The position numbers and the translations under genes were made by a program. The notes beneath the pieces were generated by a model that did not search any database, was not told the origin of the DNA, and worked only from the letters and a program-made list of their open reading frames with translations. 11,550 bases of DNA from Bizionia sp. (GTDB lineage: Bacteria; Bacteroidota; Bacteroidia; Flavobacteriales; Flavobacteriaceae), in the NCBI GenBank assembly GCA_018067115.1, contig JAGPVI010000364.1:1-11550 (forward strand). The letters are read 5' to 3'. Below are positions 7,461-11,550 of the stretch, piece by piece (position 1 is the first letter of the stretch; every line of letters begins with the position of its first letter).

Positions 7461-7817
7461 TTATATTATAAAAGTGGAAAGAAGAGCTAATAAAGCGGGA
7501 ATGGCTTGTACATAAAAGAGTTTTATGTTCTTTGTAGAGTATGCACCATAAATACCGGCAACAATAATGCAGCCTAGAAAAAAGGAGATAAAGCTGAAGT
7601 TGTTTTTAAAAACTGCAAAGAGTAATCCTAAGGCTAAAAAACCATTATACAACCCTTGGTTTGCTGCGAGCACTTTAGTGTCTTGAGCAAATGCCTTATT
7701 TTTAAGTCCGAAAGTTTTTATTCCCCGTGGAGTGGTCCATAGAAAGACTTCTAGTATAAGGAAATAGATGTGTTCTAAAGCGACAAAAACAATTAGGATT
7801 ACGGATAAGGTTTTCAT
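7461..7817 (-). CDS. DUF1304 family integral membrane protein
   Basis: Small membrane protein of 118 residues with four predicted transmembrane helices (about 3-27, 53-70, 75-92, 100-117). It has the family hallmarks: an early glutamate-histidine pair within the first helix (E15-H16), a TTPRGIKTFGL segment after it, and NQGLYNGFLALGL at about 53-65. The molecular function of DUF1304 proteins is not established. Its ATG shares one base with the stop of the upstream DUF255 gene (a TAATG junction at 7817), so translation of the two is very likely coupled. The overlapping start also supports the choice of initiation codon. An AT-only stem of 7 bp (7449-7465) covers its stop codon but lacks a U tract and is not called a terminator. 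The family assignment is fairly sure; the role is unknown. Confidence 0.88.
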   Translation of the reverse strand: MKTLSVILIVFVALEHIYFLILEVFLWTTPRGIKTFGLKNKAFAQDTKVLAANQGLYNGFLALGLLFAVFKNNFSFISFFLGCIIVAGIYGAYSTKNIKLFYVQAIPALLALLSTFII

Positions 7818-9925
7818 TAGTCTTGTTTTTTAATAACTTTTATGGCCTCGCTAACGGCACTAACCGGGAGCTTACACGTTTTGTTTACGCAGACATAAAT
7901 TAAAGTTTCGCTATCTACAAACCGATGTTCTAATAGAGGTAGGCTACTCGCTGTAGTGCTGCCAACAATTAATTTATTCGGAATGTAAGTTGCATTAAAT
8001 TCTTTTAGTTTGTCTTCAGCATCTTTTCCAGCAATAGCAACTTCGAAAAAAGGCTCTGTGTAATTCAACATTAAATCTAGCCAATTTGAAAAGCCATTAG
8101 GGTATTCGTTAATTTCTGGCGACACATTATGTAGCATCGTAGTTGCCGTTTTTAAGTAATAGTCATTATCAAAAAAATAAGAGAGTTTAAATAAGTTTTT
8201 CGCCAGTATAGAATTACTGGCAGGGATAACATTATCGCGATACTCTATACTTCTTGATACTAGTTGTGCATCTGTATTACTAGTAAAAAAGAACAGATTG
8301 CTAGTCTCGTCATAAAAGTGATCGAAAGCATAATTGGTTAAATCGCGAGCGGTATGCAGCCATTTTTTATCTAAGGTCATTTCGTAAGCAAGTATAAACG
8401 CTTCTATAGTTGTAGCATAATCTTCTAAAAAACCATTAATACTACTGCGGCCATTTTTGTAAGAATGGTATAAACTACCATCTTCCTTTAATTGATTATT
8501 AATTATAAAATGAGCGTTTTTTAAAGCGGCATTTAAATACGTCTTATCGCCCAAAACACGATACGCATCAAGGTAGCCTTTAAGCATTATGGCATTCCAA
8601 GAAGTTAAACTTTTATCGTCCAATCGTGGCGTTTCTCGTTTAGAACGTTCTTTTAGTAATAGAGCCTTCCACTCTTGCTTTTTTGTGTTTAGCTCCTGTT
8701 GAGACAATTCGTGTTTAGTTGTAAATTCCGTGTCACTTTCCGATCGAATAAGAACATAGTTTTTATGTTCCCAGTAACCAAAAGCATTAATATTGTAGTA
8801 TTCGGCGAACAGTTTATAATCGCTTTTTAATAGGGTCTCTAATTCTTTTTTGGTCCAGACGTAATAGGCACCTTCTTCTAAAACACCTTCGCTAGTATTA
8901 CTGTCTGCATCTAGAGAGGAATAAAAAGCACCATTTTTAGTTGTTAATTCGCGAGCAACAAAAGTCAAGGTTTCGGTAATAACGTCTTTGTATAATTCGT
9001 TTTTTGTAATGAGGTAAGCATCGGCATATAGGCTAATAAGCTGCCCATTATCGTACAGCATTTTTTCGAAATGTGGAACGTGCCATTTAGAATCTACGGC
9101 ATAACGTGAAAAACCACCGCCTACGTGGTCGTAAACACCGCCATAGGCTATTTTGGTTAATGTTGTATTTACAAACTCCTGAAGATTAAGATCCTTCTTT
9201 TGGTAGGCATAGCGCAAGAGGAAATGATAATTATTGGGCATCATAAATTTTTGACGAGATTTAACCCCTCCAAATTTTAAATCGAAATACTCCGACCACG
9301 ATGCAATGGCTGTTTCAATAGCTAGAGACTTAAAATCTATGGCTTCTGGGTTAGGGATAATAACCTCAAGATTTTTAATGCCTTGTTCTAATTTTTCCGC
9401 ATATTCATATAGTTTCTCGGGATTATTAGCGTATAATTTGGCGATTTGAGATAATGCTTGGGTCCACTGTTCCTTTTTAAAATAAGTACCTCCCCAGATT
9501 GGGCGACCGTCTGGTAGCGCAATAACATTCATAGGCCACCCGCCTTGACCGGTCATTAATTGAACAGCGTTCATATACACTTGGTCTATATCTGGACGCT
9601 CCTCGCGATCTACTTTTATATTTATAAAATCTGCGTTCATAATGTCTGCCACATCTTCATTCTCAAAACTCTCGTGTTCCATAACGTGGCACCAATGGCA
9701 TGCTGCATAGCCAACACTAATAATAATAAGTTTGTTTTCAGATTTGGCGCGTTCTAAACTCTCCGCATTCCAAGCGTACCAGTCTACAGGATTGTGAGCA
9801 TGTTGTAATAAATAAGGACTGGTTTCATTAATTAACGCATTGGTGTGAGGATTTTGCATAGCTGTTTTTGTTTGAGAGGTGCAACTTAAAAATGAAAATA
9901 ATAGGATATAACCAAGGTATTTCAT
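7817..9925 (-). CDS. YyaL/DUF255 thioredoxin-domain lipoprotein
   Basis: Protein of 702 residues in the YyaL / spermatogenesis-associated protein 20-like family. An N-terminal thioredoxin-like DUF255 domain contains the CHWC motif (C76, C79) within AACHWCHVMEHESF. The family segments KVDREERPDID (104-114) and TGQGGWPMNV (125-134) follow. The rest is an alpha/alpha toroid of the N-acylglucosamine 2-epimerase/glycosidase type, including GVYDHVGGGFSRY and HFEKMLYDNGQL. The C terminus carries a C-x4-C pair (about 679 and 684, YVCVNKTCKLP) seen in relatives. The first 15 residues form a lipoprotein signal with lipobox FLSC, so this copy is probably anchored in the cell envelope, whereas many homologues lack a signal. 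The following residues (TSQTK) show no acidic surface-export signal. The biochemical activity of the family is unresolved; redox or sugar-related roles have been proposed. It is the first gene of a minus-strand run with the DUF1304 gene. Confidence 0.93.
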   Translation of the reverse strand: MKYLGYILLFSFLSCTSQTKTAMQNPHTNALINETSPYLLQHAHNPVDWYAWNAESLERAKSENKLIIISVGYAACHWCHVMEHESFENEDVADIMNADFINIKVDREERPDIDQVYMNAVQLMTGQGGWPMNVIALPDGRPIWGGTYFKKEQWTQALSQIAKLYANNPEKLYEYAEKLEQGIKNLEVIIPNPEAIDFKSLAIETAIASWSEYFDLKFGGVKSRQKFMMPNNYHFLLRYAYQKKDLNLQEFVNTTLTKIAYGGVYDHVGGGFSRYAVDSKWHVPHFEKMLYDNGQLISLYADAYLITKNELYKDVITETLTFVARELTTKNGAFYSSLDADSNTSEGVLEEGAYYVWTKKELETLLKSDYKLFAEYYNINAFGYWEHKNYVLIRSESDTEFTTKHELSQQELNTKKQEWKALLLKERSKRETPRLDDKSLTSWNAIMLKGYLDAYRVLGDKTYLNAALKNAHFIINNQLKEDGSLYHSYKNGRSSINGFLEDYATTIEAFILAYEMTLDKKWLHTARDLTNYAFDHFYDETSNLFFFTSNTDAQLVSRSIEYRDNVIPASNSILAKNLFKLSYFFDNDYYLKTATTMLHNVSPEINEYPNGFSNWLDLMLNYTEPFFEVAIAGKDAEDKLKEFNATYIPNKLIVGSTTASSLPLLEHRFVDSETLIYVCVNKTCKLPVSAVSEAIKVIKKQD

Positions 9926-10079
9926 AAAATCAAAGTTAAGGATTTGTATCTGAACCGATTTTTATATTCTAATGCTTTTAAAAAAAAGATATGAAGTTGA
10001 GGTAGGGATTTTCTAGTAGTTGTTGTTATATAATACATAACAGTTTGTAATAGTTTAATTTTTGCCAAATAGCCGAAAG

Positions 10080-10101
10080 GTTAATTGTTTAGATAATTAA
10101 C
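10080..10101. repeat. Perfect 7-bp inverted repeat in the divergent promoter region
   Basis: GTTAATT (10080-10086) and AATTAAC (10095-10101) are exact reverse complements separated by 8 nt. The centre-to-centre spacing is about 15 bp, longer than one helical turn. The position, about 105 nt upstream of the surface-protein start, would suit a binding site for a dimeric regulator, but AT-rich sequence makes chance symmetry quite possible. Confidence 0.4.
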
Positions 10102-10121
10102 ACTGTTTACGATGTATTTAG

Positions 10122-10148
10122 ACTGAATTGATGTATAAAAAATTCAGT
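10122..10148. repeat. Perfect 8-bp inverted repeat upstream of the surface-protein gene
   Basis: ACTGAATT (10122-10129) and AATTCAGT (10141-10148) are exact reverse complements around an 11-nt spacer. The repeat ends 57 nt before the ATG at 10206. It could be a regulator-binding site or a stem in the 5' leader. It has no following U tract, so it is unlikely to be an intrinsic terminator. Being 8 bp long, it is less likely to be chance than its neighbour at 10080-10101, but there is no direct evidence of function. Confidence 0.45.
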
Positions 10149-10205
10149 AATTATTAGTATAATTGCAAATACTACAACCAAATATTGATAAATAACCTCT
10201 TTACA

Positions 10206-11550
10206 ATGAAGAATTTTACATTAGCCATAATTTTATTGTTCTCTTTTTTATCTGCTTCCGCTCAAGATGTGATTATGCAAAACGGGACTACTAACACCTG
10301 TTCTGGATTTTTCTATGATTCGGGTGGGCCTTCGGCGAACTACAGTAATAATGAGAATTTCGAATATACTATCTGTCCAGATACTACAGACGCTGCGATT
10401 CAAATAGCTTTTACAGCGTTTGGTACGCAAGCGGCTTTTGGTGGTAACCCTGCAGATACTTTAACGGTTTATGACGGAAACGATACTACGGCTCCTATAT
10501 TGGATGTGCTATCAGGTACTGGTGCAGCTGCTTTTCCAGGAACTATTCAAGCGTCAGCTGCTAATACTTCGGGATGTTTAACTTTTGTTTTTGTAAGTAA
10601 TGGTTCTGGTAATACATCGGGATGGGCCGCAACTATAGATTGTTTAGTGCCTTGTCAGACGATAACGCCTTCTATCGACTCTACAACTCCAGCAGCTAAT
10701 GGCGCAGGAAATGTTATAATAGCAGATGGTGATACCGTAACTTTTGATGGTAGCGCAGTATTTTCAGATGATGGAACAGGAGCAACATATTCTTGGAATT
10801 TTGGTGATGGAACAGCTGCCGTAATAGGAGAATCGGTTAGTCATGTATTTAACGGTTTCGGTAATTACACCGTAACATTAACGGTAAGTGATACAAACCC
10901 TACAGGGTGTAGCGAGCAAATTACAATAACAGTTATTATACCAAGTCCATACATACAAGTAAGTACAACAGATTACACAATAGAGCAGCTGGTAACCGAT
11001 GTTTTAATCGATAGTCCTTGCGCTGTAGTTTCTAATGTGACGTCTAGTACAGGAACCGATTTTGGTAGTGTTAATGGAATTGGATCATTTGTTTCTACAG
11101 GAGGTACTTTTGGCTTCGATGGTGGGATTCTATTGTCTTCTGGTAGCGCAGTTGCTGCCGAAGGGCCTGAGACAGGTACACAAAGTAATGGTAACAGTGC
11201 ATGGGGAGGTGATGCAGATTTACAGGCAGCAGTTCCTGGAACAGCAGCAAACCCTAATACGACTAGAAATGCGTCTTATATTCAATTTGAATTCACTCCT
11301 ATTGTAGATAATATTAGTTTTGATTTTATTTTTGCTTCGGAAGAGTACGGTACTTTTCAGTGTTCTTTTACCGATTCATTTGCCTTTTTATTAACAGATA
11401 TAGCAACTGGGATAACGACGAACTTAGCTATTATTCCTGGAACGACCGATGTGGTGTCTGTACTTAATGTAAGAGACGGTGCGTATAATACCAGTTGTCC
11501 TTCTGCGAATGTAGCCTACTTCGATTCGTACTACGGTACAGGTGGATTGC
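10206..11550 (+). CDS. Large secreted surface protein: CUB-like, PKD and choice-of-anchor L domains (3'-partial)
   Basis: The frame is open from ATG 10206 to the window edge with no stop, giving 448 residues; the gene continues outside. A Sec signal peptide with likely cleavage ASA|Q after residue 19 is followed by a CUB-like domain (about 30-148). Its four cysteines C32, C57, C124 and C146 fit the CUB pattern of two disulfides. A PKD domain (about 150-243) follows, marked by YSWNFGDGTA (195-204) and the later HVFNGFGNYTVTLTVSD. From about 249 comes a choice-of-anchor L domain, recognised by its start (STTDYTIEQLVTDVLI) and by FDFIFASEEYG (372-382) with FTDSFAFLLTD after it. Such proteins in Flavobacteriia are usually exported by the type IX secretion system and end in a sorting domain, often type B; that end is not visible. 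Composition is rich in T, S, G and N, as in extracellular adhesins. The role in adhesion or gliding is inferred, not shown. Confidence 0.92.
   Translation, partial: MKNFTLAIILLFSFLSASAQDVIMQNGTTNTCSGFFYDSGGPSANYSNNENFEYTICPDTTDAAIQIAFTAFGTQAAFGGNPADTLTVYDGNDTTAPILDVLSGTGAAAFPGTIQASAANTSGCLTFVFVSNGSGNTSGWAATIDCLVPCQTITPSIDSTTPAANGAGNVIIADGDTVTFDGSAVFSDDGTGATYSWNFGDGTAAVIGESVSHVFNGFGNYTVTLTVSDTNPTGCSEQITITVIIPSPYIQVSTTDYTIEQLVTDVLIDSPCAVVSNVTSSTGTDFGSVNGIGSFVSTGGTFGFDGGILLSSGSAVAAEGPETGTQSNGNSAWGGDADLQAAVPGTAANPNTTRNASYIQFEFTPIVDNISFDFIFASEEYGTFQCSFTDSFAFLLTDIATGITTNLAIIPGTTDVVSVLNVRDGAYNTSCPSANVAYFDSYYGTGGL

Larger units (their letters stand above)
9926..10205. promoter_or_regulatory. Divergent intergenic region with presumed promoters of the DUF255 gene and the surface-protein gene
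   Basis: This AT-rich stretch of 280 bp separates two divergent starts, so promoters for both directions must lie here unless either transcript begins elsewhere. A scan for the Bacteroidota -7 box TAnnTTTG found only imperfect candidates on either strand, so no promoter is pinpointed. Two perfect inverted repeats are present in the half nearer the surface-protein gene and are listed separately. No small ORF with convincing features was seen. Confidence 0.5.

Noticed and set aside
7449..7465. Stem TATAAAT/ATTTATA as terminator of the DUF1304 gene
   Set aside because: The stem is made only of A and T with a 3-nt loop, overlaps the stop codon and lacks a U tract, so it would be too weak.
9560..9757. 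65-codon plus-strand frame
   Set aside because: It is antisense to the CHWC and GQGGWP region of the DUF255 gene, which is the most conserved part of that protein.
10248..11307. Small frames at 10248-10430 (-) and 11062-11307 (+)
   Set aside because: Both overlap the long open frame of the surface protein, whose CUB, PKD and choice-of-anchor L motifs are in the 10206 frame.

Overview
The window looks like chromosomal DNA from a marine-type member of the Flavobacteriaceae (phylum Bacteroidota). The DNA is AT-rich, starts lack clear Shine-Dalgarno sequences, the lipoprotein and Sec signals are of Bacteroidota style, and the last gene has the CUB / PKD / choice-of-anchor L architecture typical of secreted gliding or adhesion proteins of this group. 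The genus cannot be fixed from the sequence alone.

Positions 1-5698 (+ strand) hold a tripartite efflux operon of the MacAB-TolC kind in its split form. It has a separate ATPase (5' end cut by the window edge), two different FtsX/MacB-type permeases, a HlyD/MacA-type periplasmic adaptor and a TolC-type outer-membrane channel. Genes overlap or sit close together. The 81-nt gap between the permeases can be bridged exactly by an unlisted 30-codon ORF that overlaps both neighbours. tsaB (tRNA t6A biosynthesis, GTG start) follows the TolC gene after 2 nt and is probably co-transcribed. Together the efflux proteins would use cytoplasmic ATP hydrolysis to drive a substrate, not identifiable here, from the inner membrane or periplasm out of the cell.

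Positions 6382-6576 separate convergent genes and contain a compact structured element (about 6421-6556) closed by 7-nt inverted ends and holding several hairpins. It resembles a dispersed structured or palindromic repeat family of Flavobacteriia and is the most unusual non-coding object in the window.

Positions 6577-9925 (- strand) carry, in transcription order, a YyaL/DUF255 thioredoxin-fold lipoprotein, a DUF1304 membrane protein coupled to it by a 1-nt stop/start overlap, and, 71 nt further on, an MscS-type mechanosensitive channel.

Positions 9926-10205 form a divergent intergenic region with two perfect inverted repeats. From 10206 to the right edge (+ strand) runs an open, 3'-truncated gene for a large secreted protein of at least 448 residues: signal peptide, CUB-like domain, PKD domain, choice-of-anchor L domain. 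No tRNA, rRNA, insertion sequence, CRISPR array or phage gene was seen. The window is mostly ordinary core genome; the structured repeat, the bridging mini-ORF and the truncated surface protein deserve the closest look.
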